From positions 310,001 to 374,000 of the forward strand of contig NZ_APMP01000001.1 of assembly GCF_000372645.1 (NCBI RefSeq): a stretch of DNA of 64,000 nt, read 5' to 3'. A model generated the notes under the pieces. The model saw only the letters and a list, made by a program, of their open reading frames with translations. It ran no database searches and was not told the DNA's origin. This DNA comes from Caulobacter vibrioides OR37 (GTDB taxonomy: Bacteria > Pseudomonadota > Alphaproteobacteria > Caulobacterales > Caulobacteraceae). Positions within the stretch are counted from its first letter, which is position 1, and every line of letters starts with the position of its first letter. The position numbers and the translations under genes were made by a program. Positions 17,082-25,643 of this stretch are shown here, piece after piece.

Positions 17082-17750
17082 TTACAGCGCCGCGCGACGG
17101 GCGGCGACAGGCTTCAGCATCACGCGACCGAACAGGCCAGCCATGGCCCGGGTCACGTCGTCGAAGGTTTCGTACACATGGTGCGCTTGGCCGCGGGCGG
17201 CGGCGTAGTCGGCCAGCGACGCCTTGGCGAACAGGATGTCGGCGCGACCCGAAACGCAGAAATCCGAACGCCCGTCTCCGACATAGACCAGGGTCGAGCG
17301 CTCGCGCGCCGCCACGTCGCACTTGCACACGCCCGACCCCGCGGCGCAGCCAGCGCGCGACCAGGGCTGCTCGAGCGCCAGCGGCGTCGTCTCGACAAGG
17401 CGATTGGCCGTGACATGCACGCGTTCCAGGCCATGACGGGCCAGAATGCGACGAATGAAATAGTCGACGCCGTCGCTGACGATCGTGACCGGAATGCCGC
17501 GCGCCTCGCACCACTCGACAAATCCCGCGAAGCCGGGATCCAGCTCGACGGTGTCCAGCAGCGCATCCAGCTTGCCGTCGCTCGCGTCGATCATCGCGAC
17601 CTGCGTGCGCATGCACTCCGCGGCGGAGATCTCGCCGCGCACCCAACGGGCCTCAACGTCCCGCCACGCCGGATCCGCTAGCTCTTCCAGGACATGATCG
17701 ACAGTATCGCGGCGCGTGATCGTACCGTCGAAATCGCAAACTACCCGCAT
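17082..17750 (-). CDS. HAD-IB phosphatase (MtnX/SerB-like)
   Basis: The 222-residue protein starts MRVVCDFDGTITRRDTVDH, which holds the DxDGT nucleophile (Asp6) and general acid (Asp8). Motif II is in TIVSDGVDYF and the Mg-binding Asp pair in VGDGRSDFC. It resembles MtnX-like phosphatases that dephosphorylate small metabolites. A cysteine cluster (CAAGSGVCKC, around residues 135-144) is unusual. It is the first gene of the twelve-gene minus-strand operon, divergent from the ECF sigma factor with about 240 bp between. It probably produces or finishes the alcohol part of the product. Confidence 0.82.
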   Translation of the reverse strand: MRVVCDFDGTITRRDTVDHVLEELADPAWRDVEARWVRGEISAAECMRTQVAMIDASDGKLDALLDTVELDPGFAGFVEWCEARGIPVTIVSDGVDYFIRRILARHGLERVHVTANRLVETTPLALEQPWSRAGCAAGSGVCKCDVAARERSTLVYVGDGRSDFCVSGRADILFAKASLADYAAARGQAHHVYETFDDVTRAMAGLFGRVMLKPVAARRAAL

Positions 17751-17989
17751 TTACTCGTCTTCTCCGCGACGCCCGCCGTCGGTTTGAGGGAATGACGCCG
17801 CCCTGGGGCGGGCGCCTCACCGATTTTCGTCCGCGCCTTGCCTTCGCCCTTCGGGCGGGTCATCAGAGGCGCTCGATTCAACTGCCGAGCGCGCTCCGCC
17901 TCCCCGATGTCCGCCCAGACCCAAAAAGACGCGCAGAGCGGCGGCCGAGGCTCAAGCCTTTGAACCCTCCGCCCCCGCATGTCTCGCCC

Positions 17990-18487
17990 ATGGTCGCCGT
18001 CTATTTCGAGCGACGCGAGGATATGCGCCGGTTCTTTCTGGCCCGCCTCGGCGCGAGCGACGACATCGAGGACCTGGTACAGGAGCTGTATCTGAAGGTC
18101 CAGGGACTGGACGCCGAGCCGATCGACAACCCTCCGGCCTATCTTTATCGCCTCGCGTCCAACCTGATGCTCGACAGATTGCGTCGCCAGCGCCGCGCTG
18201 GCGCGCGCGACGCCGAATGGCGGCGGGAGAACCACGCCAGTCTAGGAAGCACGGACGTGGTGGACGCTCCGGACGCCGAGGCGGCCGTCATCGCGCGTCA
18301 GCGCCTCCAGCGCCTGACCGAGTCCCTCAGAAGCCTCGCGCCTCTCACCCAAAAAGTCTTTGAACTGCATAAGTTCGAAGGGCTCACCCATGCCGAGACG
18401 GCGGCCCGGCTGGGCATTTCCCGCAGCGCGGTCGAGAAACACGTCAGCCTGGCGCTCAAGCATCTCCTGACCAAGATCGGACGTTGA
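17990..18487 (+). CDS. ECF RNA polymerase sigma factor (FecI type)
   Basis: The 165-residue protein has sigma region 2 (DDIEDLVQELYLKVQ, NPPAYLYRLASNLMLDRLRRQ) and region 4 with a helix-turn-helix (LTHAETAARLGISRSAVEKHVSLALKHLL). It lacks regions 1 and 3, as ECF factors do. ATG 17990 gives the usual family length, but no good Shine-Dalgarno sequence precedes it. ATG 18023, with GAGGA upstream, is an alternative. The next genes encode FecR and a TonB receptor with an STN domain. This is the standard cell-surface signalling trio, so the receptor's ligand should release this factor. Confidence 0.88.
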   Translation: MVAVYFERREDMRRFFLARLGASDDIEDLVQELYLKVQGLDAEPIDNPPAYLYRLASNLMLDRLRRQRRAGARDAEWRRENHASLGSTDVVDAPDAEAAVIARQRLQRLTESLRSLAPLTQKVFELHKFEGLTHAETAARLGISRSAVEKHVSLALKHLLTKIGR

Positions 18488-18599
18488 TCGTGGCCGTCGA
18501 ACCAACCCCAACGATTTTCGAGGAGGGGGTTTGGAGGGCGTGGCGTCATTGTGGCGAAACGGCCCTCGGGCCGCGGCCGAGAGGACCCTTAACCCGCCG

Positions 18600-19583
18600 A
18601 TGAGCACGCCAGCGCCTTCCGATATGACGCTGCAAGCCGCCGTCGACTGGTTCGTGCGGCTGCAAGGCGATTCCGATCTCGAGACCTGGATCGGTTTCCA
18701 GGCTTGGCTGGAGGCCGATTCGGCCAACGCCCGGGCCTATGACACGGTCGAGGCGCTTTGGGTTGATATCGAAGAGGCTCCGCCATCCCGCGAAAGTCGC
18801 GCCGCCACGACTTCTGACAACGTCGTGCCGCTGACGCCGCGTCGCGCGGCCAAGTCGGCCCGGCGCGGTCTCTGGATCGGCGTCGGCGGCGCCGTCGCCG
18901 CGGCCTTGGCGGTGACGATCGCCCTCCCCGCGCTGATGAAGCCGGGTTACGAGGACTACGCGACCGCCAAGGGCGAGATTCGTAGGATCTCCCTGGCCGA
19001 CGGCTCCAAGGTTACTCTGGGGGCCGCCTCGACCCTGCGCGTGCGACTGGGCAAGACCCAGCGCGACGCGGTGCTGGTCGATGGCGAAGCGGCTTTCGAC
19101 GTGGCCCACCAGCCCTCTCGCCCCTTCGTCGTCGCCGCCGGCGATCGCGAGATTCGGGTTCTGGGCACCGAGTTCAATGTGCTGAATCATGGCGATCGTC
19201 TGGACGTGACCGTCCGTCGTGGCCTGGTGGCGGTGTCAGGCGATGGCCAGTCCGTGCAAGTCGCCAAGGGGCAGAAGCTGACCCATGCGAAGGGTTCGGC
19301 GATCTCGCCCATCAAGGCGGTCGACCCCGAGGCCGAGTTCGCCTGGTCGAAAGGCCAGTTGATCTATCGCGACGCGCCGCTATCCGAGGTTGTCGCGGAT
19401 ATTAATCGTTACGTCGCGACACCTATCTCTGTTGATCCGAGCGCCGCATCAGTGAAATTCTCCGGCGTTCTCTCGATCGACGAGGAAGCTGCGATGATCC
19501 GGCGTTTGGAACTGTTTGCACCCGTGGTCAGCCAGCCAGGGTCCGGCCAGATCGTACTTAAGGCCAAGACGGCTCGACCCTGA
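18600..19583 (+). CDS. FecR-family anti-sigma/signal transducer
   Basis: The 327-residue protein has an N-terminal cytoplasmic domain of the FecR_N type (AAVDWFVRLQ, FQAWLEADSANARAYD), a single membrane helix near residue 95 (GVGGAVAAALAVTIALPAL) and the periplasmic FecR domain (GEIRRISLADGSKVTLGAAS, LGTEFNV). It would hold the FecI-like sigma factor until the receptor's STN domain signals. ATG 18600 is preceded by GAGAGGA. The upstream frame extension is poorly FecR-like. It ends 2 bp before the receptor start. Confidence 0.9.
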   Translation: MSTPAPSDMTLQAAVDWFVRLQGDSDLETWIGFQAWLEADSANARAYDTVEALWVDIEEAPPSRESRAATTSDNVVPLTPRRAAKSARRGLWIGVGGAVAAALAVTIALPALMKPGYEDYATAKGEIRRISLADGSKVTLGAASTLRVRLGKTQRDAVLVDGEAAFDVAHQPSRPFVVAAGDREIRVLGTEFNVLNHGDRLDVTVRRGLVAVSGDGQSVQVAKGQKLTHAKGSAISPIKAVDPEAEFAWSKGQLIYRDAPLSEVVADINRYVATPISVDPSAASVKFSGVLSIDEEAAMIRRLELFAPVVSQPGSGQIVLKAKTARP

Positions 19584-19585
19584 GC

Positions 19586-22027
19586 GTGGGCTCAGGTCGC
19601 AAAAACGAATCGCGCCGCGTCTGGCCCGCGGCGACGGTGGCGGCCAGCCTTGTCGCGAGCGTGGCTCACGCCGGCGCGTCGACGCCGTCGGTGCGCCTGC
19701 GCATCGCGGCCAAGCCCGTGCGAGCGGCCCTTATCGACTTCGCGCTGCAGGCGGATCTGTCCCTGGGCGGCGATCTGGACCTCTGCGTGGGCGAGGCCCC
19801 GGCGCTGGCCGGCCGGATGCCGATCGACACCGCGCTCAAGAAACTTCTGGCGCACAGCGGTTGCGGCTACGTCCAGCCCGACATCCGCACGATCGTGGTC
19901 CGCAAGGCCGAGCCGCCCCCGCCCCGCGTCTCGCACCCGACGCCGCGCGTAGCGCCGCCTTCGCCGTCCGACTCGCCGACATCCCTGGCGATCGGGGAAA
20001 TCGTCATCACCGCCCAGCGCTATCCGAACCTGCCCGGTCGCACCCCCTACGGCATCTCGGTGGTGTCGGGCGAGACCATCGACCGTGAGGGCGTCGCCAG
20101 CATGAGCGACCTTTCCGGCCAAGTCGCCGGCATGACCGTCACCAACCTGGGCCCCGGCCGCGACAAGATCCTGTTGCGCGGCCTGTCGGACGGCGCGTTC
20201 ACCGGACAAACCCAGTCGATGGTGGCGCTCTATCTCGACGATGTTCCGATCACCTACAACGCGCCGGACCCGAACCTGCGGCTGGCCGACATCGACCGCG
20301 TCGAGGTGATGCGCGGACCGCAGGGTACGCTCTATGGCGGCGGCTCGCTGGGTGGCGTACTGCGGATCGCGACCCGCCAACCCGATCTCGATGGCTTCGA
20401 CGCCATGGCGATGGTCGGCCTCTCGCAGACCGCCCATGGCGGGATCGGCACCGAGCTGGAGAGCATGGTCAATCTGCCGCTGCTCCCCGGTCGCCTGGCC
20501 TTGAGGACCGTCGCCTATCGCGACAGCCAGGACGGCTACATCAACAACCCAGCCCTGGGCCTCAGCCACATCAACGGCTCGCAGCGCGAGGGCTTTCGCG
20601 CCGCGCTCAGCGCCGCGCTGTCGTCCGAATGGGTGGCGACCTTCAATGTCACCGACCAGTCGATCCACAACGATGACACCCAGTACGCGATCCGCCGCCT
20701 GGGCCGTCGCGTGCGCGACAATCTCGTGCGCGAGCCGCACGACAACGACTTCGACCGGGAATCGCTGACCCTGAATGGCGAGGGCGACTGGGGCCGCCTG
20801 ACCGCCTCCATCGCCAAGCTGGCGCACCATTTCGACAGCCGCTACGACGCCAGCACCGCGACGGCGCTCTATGGATTGCCCAGCGGCCCGGCGGCCCTGG
20901 ACGAAGCCAAGTCCATCGACCTGACCATAGCCGAAGCGACCTACACCACGCCGCAAGATCGGCGTTGGCGCGCGCTGCTGGGCGTCTTCGCCTCGACCGG
21001 TTCGACCAAGCTACGGACGGCTCTGGGCAGCTATCCGCTTGTCGGCGATCCAGCCTATGCCGAGGCGCGCAAGGACAAGATCAACGAAACCGCCGTCTAT
21101 GGCGAATTGACTTTCGACATCACTTCGCGCCTGGCGGCCACGGCCGGGCTGCGCTGGTTCGACTATCGTTTCGACACGCTTTCGGTGGTCACCCAGGCGG
21201 CTGGCCAACGCCTGTTCGACGGGAGCGACGACGCCGAGGGCGTCTCGCCCAAGGTGCTGCTCAGCTACCGCGCACGGCCGAACGTGCTGGTCTACGCGCA
21301 GGCGGCGGAGGGGTATCGGCCCGGCGGATACAACACCGCCGGACGGCTCGGCCAGATCTTCGACCAGCCGCGCACGCCGCACCGCCGTTACGAGCCCGAC
21401 GAACTCTGGAACTACGAAATCGGCGCCAAGGCGCGCTGGTGGGGTGATCGCCTACAGACCCGCTTGGCGTTGTTCTACGCCACGTGGAACGCCGTGCAGA
21501 GCGACCAATATCTGAGCGACGGCACCGCCTACACCGCCAATATCGGCAACGGCGAGAACCGCGGCGTGGAGGCCGAGGGCGCTTGGCGGGTGAACAGCCA
21601 CCTCGACCTCCGCGCCGCGACCATTCTCAACGACCCCGAGATCAACCGGCCAAACGCCACGTTCGGGTCGCGCCGTAAAGCCGGCCTGCCAGGCGTCTCG
21701 CGCGTCGCGGCCAGCACAGGCTTCGACTATCACCGCGACGTCGCCCAGGACCGCGTCCTGCGCGTTCAGGGCCAGTTTTCCTATGTCGGCAACTCGTACA
21801 TCACGTTCGACGCCAACAAGATGCACAAGATGGGCAAGTTCCTGGCCGTGCGCGCCGGCGCCGCCTGGGAGACGCCAAGCTGGACCTTGACCGCGACCAT
21901 CGATAATCCGCTTGGCGGCTACGCTAACAGCTTTTCGTTCGGCAACCCGTTCCTGATCCTTCGGGACCGGGTCGTCACACCTCCTCGGCCGCGCACCATC
22001 GCCGTGCGCCTCAGTTCGCGGTTCTGA
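19586..22027 (+). CDS. TonB-dependent receptor with N-terminal STN signalling domain
   Basis: The 813-residue protein has a signal peptide (cleavage near VAHAGA), an STN domain at residues ~45-115 (RAALIDFALQADLSLGGDLD), a Pro-rich linker, a TonB box (IVITAQR), a plug with RGLSDG and GPQGTLYGGGSLGG, and a beta-barrel ending in SSRF. The GTG start lies 2 bp after fecR. STN-containing receptors report ligand binding to FecR. The ligand may be a siderophore, or the product exported by the divergent operon; the sequence cannot decide. The barrel resembles broad iron-complex/sugar receptors common in sphingomonads and caulobacters. Confidence 0.92.
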   Translation: MGSGRKNESRRVWPAATVAASLVASVAHAGASTPSVRLRIAAKPVRAALIDFALQADLSLGGDLDLCVGEAPALAGRMPIDTALKKLLAHSGCGYVQPDIRTIVVRKAEPPPPRVSHPTPRVAPPSPSDSPTSLAIGEIVITAQRYPNLPGRTPYGISVVSGETIDREGVASMSDLSGQVAGMTVTNLGPGRDKILLRGLSDGAFTGQTQSMVALYLDDVPITYNAPDPNLRLADIDRVEVMRGPQGTLYGGGSLGGVLRIATRQPDLDGFDAMAMVGLSQTAHGGIGTELESMVNLPLLPGRLALRTVAYRDSQDGYINNPALGLSHINGSQREGFRAALSAALSSEWVATFNVTDQSIHNDDTQYAIRRLGRRVRDNLVREPHDNDFDRESLTLNGEGDWGRLTASIAKLAHHFDSRYDASTATALYGLPSGPAALDEAKSIDLTIAEATYTTPQDRRWRALLGVFASTGSTKLRTALGSYPLVGDPAYAEARKDKINETAVYGELTFDITSRLAATAGLRWFDYRFDTLSVVTQAAGQRLFDGSDDAEGVSPKVLLSYRARPNVLVYAQAAEGYRPGGYNTAGRLGQIFDQPRTPHRRYEPDELWNYEIGAKARWWGDRLQTRLALFYATWNAVQSDQYLSDGTAYTANIGNGENRGVEAEGAWRVNSHLDLRAATILNDPEINRPNATFGSRRKAGLPGVSRVAASTGFDYHRDVAQDRVLRVQGQFSYVGNSYITFDANKMHKMGKFLAVRAGAAWETPSWTLTATIDNPLGGYANSFSFGNPFLILRDRVVTPPRPRTIAVRLSSRF

Positions 22028-22032
22028 TCTCG

Positions 22033-23280
22033 ATGTTCCTTGCCACCGCTCTCCTTCGAAAGGGCCTCTCCTCGCTGGTGCGCACCGGCGACCTGACCCT
22101 GGTCATGCCCGACGGCGAAAGACTGGTCTTCGGCGATGGAACCGGCGATCCGGTCGTGGCGCGGATCGCGGATCGCGGCGCGGTGTGGGCCATGCTGCTG
22201 GATCCCGACCTGCGCACCGGCGAACTCTTCACCGACGGACGACTGATCATCGAGACGGGGAACGTCTATGACTTCCTCAGCCTGATCCTGCGTCACGGCG
22301 ACGACAGCGAGCCTTCGCCGATCGTCAAGGCCATCGATCGCCTACGGACCGCCACCCAGCTGTGGCGACAGAAGAACGACGCCAGCCTCTCCCGGCGCAA
22401 CGTCGCCCACCATTATGACCTGGGCGACGCGCTGTACGGCCTCTTCCTGGATCCGGACTGGCAGTATTCCTGCGCCTATTTCGAACATCCCGGCCAGAGC
22501 CTGGCCGACGCCCAACTGGCCAAGAAGCGCCACATAGCCGCCAAGCTGCTGCTGAAGCCGGATCACAAGGTGATGGATATCGGCTGCGGCTGGGGCGGCA
22601 TGGCGCTTTACCTTGCCCGCACCGCCGGCGTTGCCGAAGTCCTGGGCGTGACCCTTTCCGACGAGCAGATCGGCCGCGCCAAGGCGCGCGCCGAGGCGGC
22701 CGGTCTCTCGACGCGCGCCCGCTTCGCCCTCTCGGACTACCGCGCGGTGAGCGAAACCTTCGACCGCATCGTCTCAGTCGGCATGTTCGAGCATGTGGGG
22801 CTGGGCAACTACGACCAGTTCTTCGCCACCTGCCGGGCGCGCCTGGCCGAGGACGGCGTGATGCTGCTGCACACCATCGGCTGCTCCGACGAGCCCAGCG
22901 TCACCAATCCCTGGATCACCAAGTACATCTTCCCCGGCGGCCACCTGCCCTCGCTATCGGACATGGCCAAGTCGGCCGAGCGTTCGGGCCTGATCGTCAC
23001 CGATATCGAGGTGCTGCGCCTGCACTACGCCGAGACGCTGCGCGCCTGGCGCGACGCGTTCATGGCCCGCCGGGACGAGGCCGTCCGGCTGTTCGACGAG
23101 CGCTTCTGCCGGATGTGGGAATACTACCTCGCCATGTCGGAGACCGCGTTCCGCCATGAGCACGTGGTCGTCTTCCAGATGCAGCTGGCGCGCCGGCAGG
23201 AAGATGTCCCGCTGACCCGCGACTATATCGCAGCGGCCGAGGCGGACCTGCGAAAGAAGGAAGAAGCGACGCTCGCCTGA
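22033..23280 (+). CDS. cyclopropane-fatty-acyl-phospholipid synthase family methyltransferase
   Basis: The 415-residue protein contains the SAM-binding motif VMDIGCGWGGMALYLA, QYSCAYFEHPGQSL, VSVGMFEHVG and the family signature KYIFPGGHLPSL. It would methylate the double bond of an unsaturated acyl chain using S-adenosylmethionine. It starts 5 bp after the TonB receptor, so it is part of the FecI-FecR-receptor operon, an unusual partner for iron signalling. A fatty-acid desaturase lies in the divergent operon, so both may act on the same acyl chain. It may be a paralogue of a housekeeping cfa. Confidence 0.88.
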   Translation: MFLATALLRKGLSSLVRTGDLTLVMPDGERLVFGDGTGDPVVARIADRGAVWAMLLDPDLRTGELFTDGRLIIETGNVYDFLSLILRHGDDSEPSPIVKAIDRLRTATQLWRQKNDASLSRRNVAHHYDLGDALYGLFLDPDWQYSCAYFEHPGQSLADAQLAKKRHIAAKLLLKPDHKVMDIGCGWGGMALYLARTAGVAEVLGVTLSDEQIGRAKARAEAAGLSTRARFALSDYRAVSETFDRIVSVGMFEHVGLGNYDQFFATCRARLAEDGVMLLHTIGCSDEPSVTNPWITKYIFPGGHLPSLSDMAKSAERSGLIVTDIEVLRLHYAETLRAWRDAFMARRDEAVRLFDERFCRMWEYYLAMSETAFRHEHVVVFQMQLARRQEDVPLTRDYIAAAEADLRKKEEATLA

Positions 23281-23281
23281 C

Positions 23282-23352
23282 AATTGGTCCGACCATCATG
23301 GACCTATTCGGCCTTACCAATTCTTGACACGCGGCATGACCAAGAGGATACC
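23282..23352 (+). promoter_or_regulatory. promoter with operator palindromes upstream of the alginate-lyase-like gene
   Basis: TTGACA at 23324-23329, a 17-bp spacer and GATACC at 23347-23352 form a plausible sigma-70-type promoter. Upstream, AATTGGTCCGACCAT (23282-23296) is nearly palindromic, CCTTACCAATT (23312-23322) repeats its arm in inverse orientation, and TGACCA follows the -35. The core TGGTCnGACCA resembles sites upstream of the MFS-GH31 operon near 4517-4549. A GntR-type sugar-acid regulator is inferred. Confidence 0.45.
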
Positions 23353-23406
23353 CGTCGATAAAGGGTTTGGCGAAACGCCAGAGCGAAAATCGATTGGGAG
23401 GTCCTC

Positions 23407-24491
23407 TTGAAAACCGCTTGGCTTGCCGCGAGCGCCGTGTTCGCCCTGACCGCCTCCACCGCCCATGCGGCCGATTACGGCCTGCTGGGGCCAGACTTTG
23501 GCAAGGGTCCCATCGCCCCCGCTCTTAAGGCCGGCGTGGTTCAGCGCGCCGAGGCAGCTTTGGGGCGTCCGCCCGGGGCCATCCCTCGGCTGCATACCGA
23601 AGGCACCCTGCCAGGCAAGGGCATCCGCGAGATTAGCCTCACGGCCAAGGAAGATCAGCCGATCGCCCTGGACCTGGCCATCGCCTGGCGATTGACCGGC
23701 GACCGGCGCTTCCTTGAGGCGACCGGCCGCTATCTGGAAAACTGGGCGGACGTCTACCAGATGTCCTTCAACCCGATCGACGAGACGGGCTTTGACGCCC
23801 TGATCATGGCCACGGAATCATGGCCACGGACCTCACCGAGACCGATCTCCCCGCGCCGATCCGCGCCAAGATCGATGCGTTCTGGCGCAAGATGGCGGTC
23901 GGCTATCTCGACGCGATGGACGCAGGCGCCCGCAACGCCGTCAACAACTGGCAAAGCCACCGGGTGAAGCTGGCGACCATGGCCGCTTTCCAGACCGGGG
24001 ACGCCCGGATCATCGCGCGCGCCCACGAGGCTTTCCGCAGGCAGATCGCCGCCAATATCAACGCCGACGGCTCGGTCTGGGACTTCGCGGAACGCGACGC
24101 CCTCCACTATGTCACCTACGACCTGGACCCGCTGATGATGGCCGCCCTGGCCGCCCAGGCCCACGGTAAGGACTGGTTCGGCTGGAGGAGCCCCGCCGGC
24201 GCCAGCTTGCCGGGAGCTCTGGACTGGCTCGCGCCCTATGCCAAGGGCGAAAGGCAGCACATCGAGTTCGTCAATTCCAAGGTCCAGTTCGACCGCGATC
24301 GGGCCAATGCCGGCCAGGGCGAGTATGCGCCGCATCCGTGGGACGTCGCCAACGGCGTCTCGACCTACACCCTGGCCAGTCTTCTTGACCCCAAATACCT
24401 GGCCCTGCGCGACGCTCTGGCCGCCAAGGTCCACAAGAAGCCGCCGGCCTGGGCCGAGATCTTGCGGGCTTCGCGCGCGCCGGCCGCCTGA
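23407..24491 (+). pseudogene. alginate lyase family protein, frameshifted by a 14-bp tandem duplication
   Basis: The first frame encodes a signal peptide (MKTAWLAASAVFALTASTAHA) and an alpha/alpha-barrel lyase region up to FDALIMAT. The frame is then lost, and the rest of the protein (DLTETDLPAPIRAK onward, including NNWQSH) continues in another frame to 24491. At the break, the 14 bases at 23803-23816 are repeated exactly at 23817-23830. Removing one copy restores an uninterrupted frame of about 356 residues. The family (PF05426-like) cleaves alginate or related uronates in the periplasm. As it stands the gene yields a truncated product. A sequencing artefact or reversible slippage cannot be excluded. 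Confidence 0.85.
23803..23830 (+). repeat. exact 14-bp tandem duplication
   Basis: ATCATGGCCACGGA occurs twice head to tail. The net addition of 14 bp shifts the reading frame of the lyase gene. The second copy contains an ATG (23820) that opens the downstream frame. Confidence 0.95.
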
Positions 24492-24546
24492 CACCTTGGA
24501 TTGACCCGCCTCCTCCCGCCTGCCTCTATCGCGGCTGGAGGCCCCG

Positions 24547-25149
24547 ATGACTCACAATACCCGCATCCTGATCGGCGCCGGCGTCGCGCTCGCGTTTCTG
24601 CTGCTGGTCGCGGCCTATTTCGCCTCGCCGTTTCTGGCGCTGCGGAACCTGACCTCGGCGGCTCGAGCCGGCGACCGCGACCGACTGGAGCAGGCGGTGG
24701 ACTTCCCGGCCGTGCGCGAAAGTCTCAAAAGCCAGCTGAAGGCGGCGATGTTGCAATCGTTCAGCAAGGACGAGTCGCTGCGAGACAATCCTTTCGCCGC
24801 GTTCGGCCAGATGTTGGTGGTCGGTCTAGTCGACAAGGCCGTCGACGCCTACGCCACGCCCGACGCGATCGCGACCATGGTCGCCACCTCGCGCGCGCCG
24901 AAGCCGAACAAGGCCGAGCCCCCCGACCAATCCGACACGACGCCGCCGCCCACGGCGACCGAGTCCAAGGCCAAGTCGACGATCGAGACCCACGCGGCCT
25001 ACACCGATCTCGACCACTTCCGCGTGACCTACCACGACCGGAAGGATCCGGACGCGGCGGAGATCGGCCTGGTGCTGGAGCGGCGCGGCGTGTTCGCTTG
25101 GAAGCTGACGCGGATCGATCTGCCCGCCAACCTGGGCAAGCGCGACTAA
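24547..25149 (+). CDS. DUF2939-family membrane-anchored protein
   Basis: The 200-residue protein has one N-terminal membrane helix (residues ~7-28), then a domain starting SPFLALRNLTSAARAGDRDR, typical of DUF2939 proteins in which the region after the helix senses or binds an unknown partner. A Pro/Thr/Lys-rich low-complexity linker (residues ~115-145) separates it from a C-terminal beta-rich part (RVTYHDRKDPDAAEIGLVLE). Function unknown. The stop codon overlaps the convergent phosphatase-like stop by 4 nt (CTAA). Confidence 0.78.
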   Translation: MTHNTRILIGAGVALAFLLLVAAYFASPFLALRNLTSAARAGDRDRLEQAVDFPAVRESLKSQLKAAMLQSFSKDESLRDNPFAAFGQMLVVGLVDKAVDAYATPDAIATMVATSRAPKPNKAEPPDQSDTTPPPTATESKAKSTIETHAAYTDLDHFRVTYHDRKDPDAAEIGLVLERRGVFAWKLTRIDLPANLGKRD

Positions 25150-25643
25150 TCCAAGGTCCACTCGAAAACCGAACCCTCATGACAGTCGACGCCGCGGCCG
25201 ATACCGGCAATGGCGCGGACCATGGCGCCGCCACGCGCCAAGGCTTGATCAGCCAAGGCGATCATCAGGGCGTTGGGTGTCGCCTCGGGCGAAGCCTGAC
25301 GCAACCGCGCGGCCCACGCGCCCTCCTCGCCCGGCGAACCATGCGCGCAAGCCAGGACATAGGCGGCCGCCGTCGAGCGGCTAACGCCCGCGTGGCAATG
25401 GATCAGCAGGGTCGCGTCGGCGGCCAATTCATGTGGCAGGTCGAACAGGGTCGCCAAGATAGCGGCATCCGGCGCCACCAGACCGGGCCGAGGCTTGCTG
25501 ATGTCGTTGAAGCGCAGGACGGTGTGCGGAACGGCGATCGACGAGATTTCGGCGTCCGGCGAAACCAGGGTCAGGACGTGATCGATCGGCGCGGCGGCCA
25601 GCAGGCGCTCCACCGCCGTGACCGGCCCGACCACCAGCCTCAC
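25146..25643 (-). CDS. protein-tyrosine-phosphatase-like protein at the end of the cobalamin operon
   Basis: A 165-residue protein with the cysteine phosphatase signature HCHAGVSRS (Cys83, Arg89) and a likely general acid Asp47 in RFNDI. The GTG at 25643 overlaps the cobS stop as GTGA, so it is translated with the cobalamin genes. The in-frame extension upstream lies wholly inside cobS and was rejected. It is the last gene of the riboswitch-led operon. No alpha-ribazole phosphatase (CobC of enteric bacteria) is visible in the window, so this enzyme may hydrolyse alpha-ribazole phosphate or adenosylcobalamin phosphate. That is inference. Confidence 0.8.
   Translation of the reverse strand: MRLVVGPVTAVERLLAAAPIDHVLTLVSPDAEISSIAVPHTVLRFNDISKPRPGLVAPDAAILATLFDLPHELAADATLLIHCHAGVSRSTAAAYVLACAHGSPGEEGAWAARLRQASPEATPNALMIALADQALARGGAMVRAIAGIGRGVDCHEGSVFEWTLD

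Noticed and set aside
17792..17989. Extended N-terminus for the ECF sigma factor
   Set aside because: The extra 66 residues are Pro/Arg-rich with no sigma homology; ECF factors are about 165-190 residues.
23801..23835. Programmed frameshifting in the lyase gene
   Set aside because: There is no slippery heptamer or obvious stimulatory structure, and the 14-bp duplication explains the shift fully.
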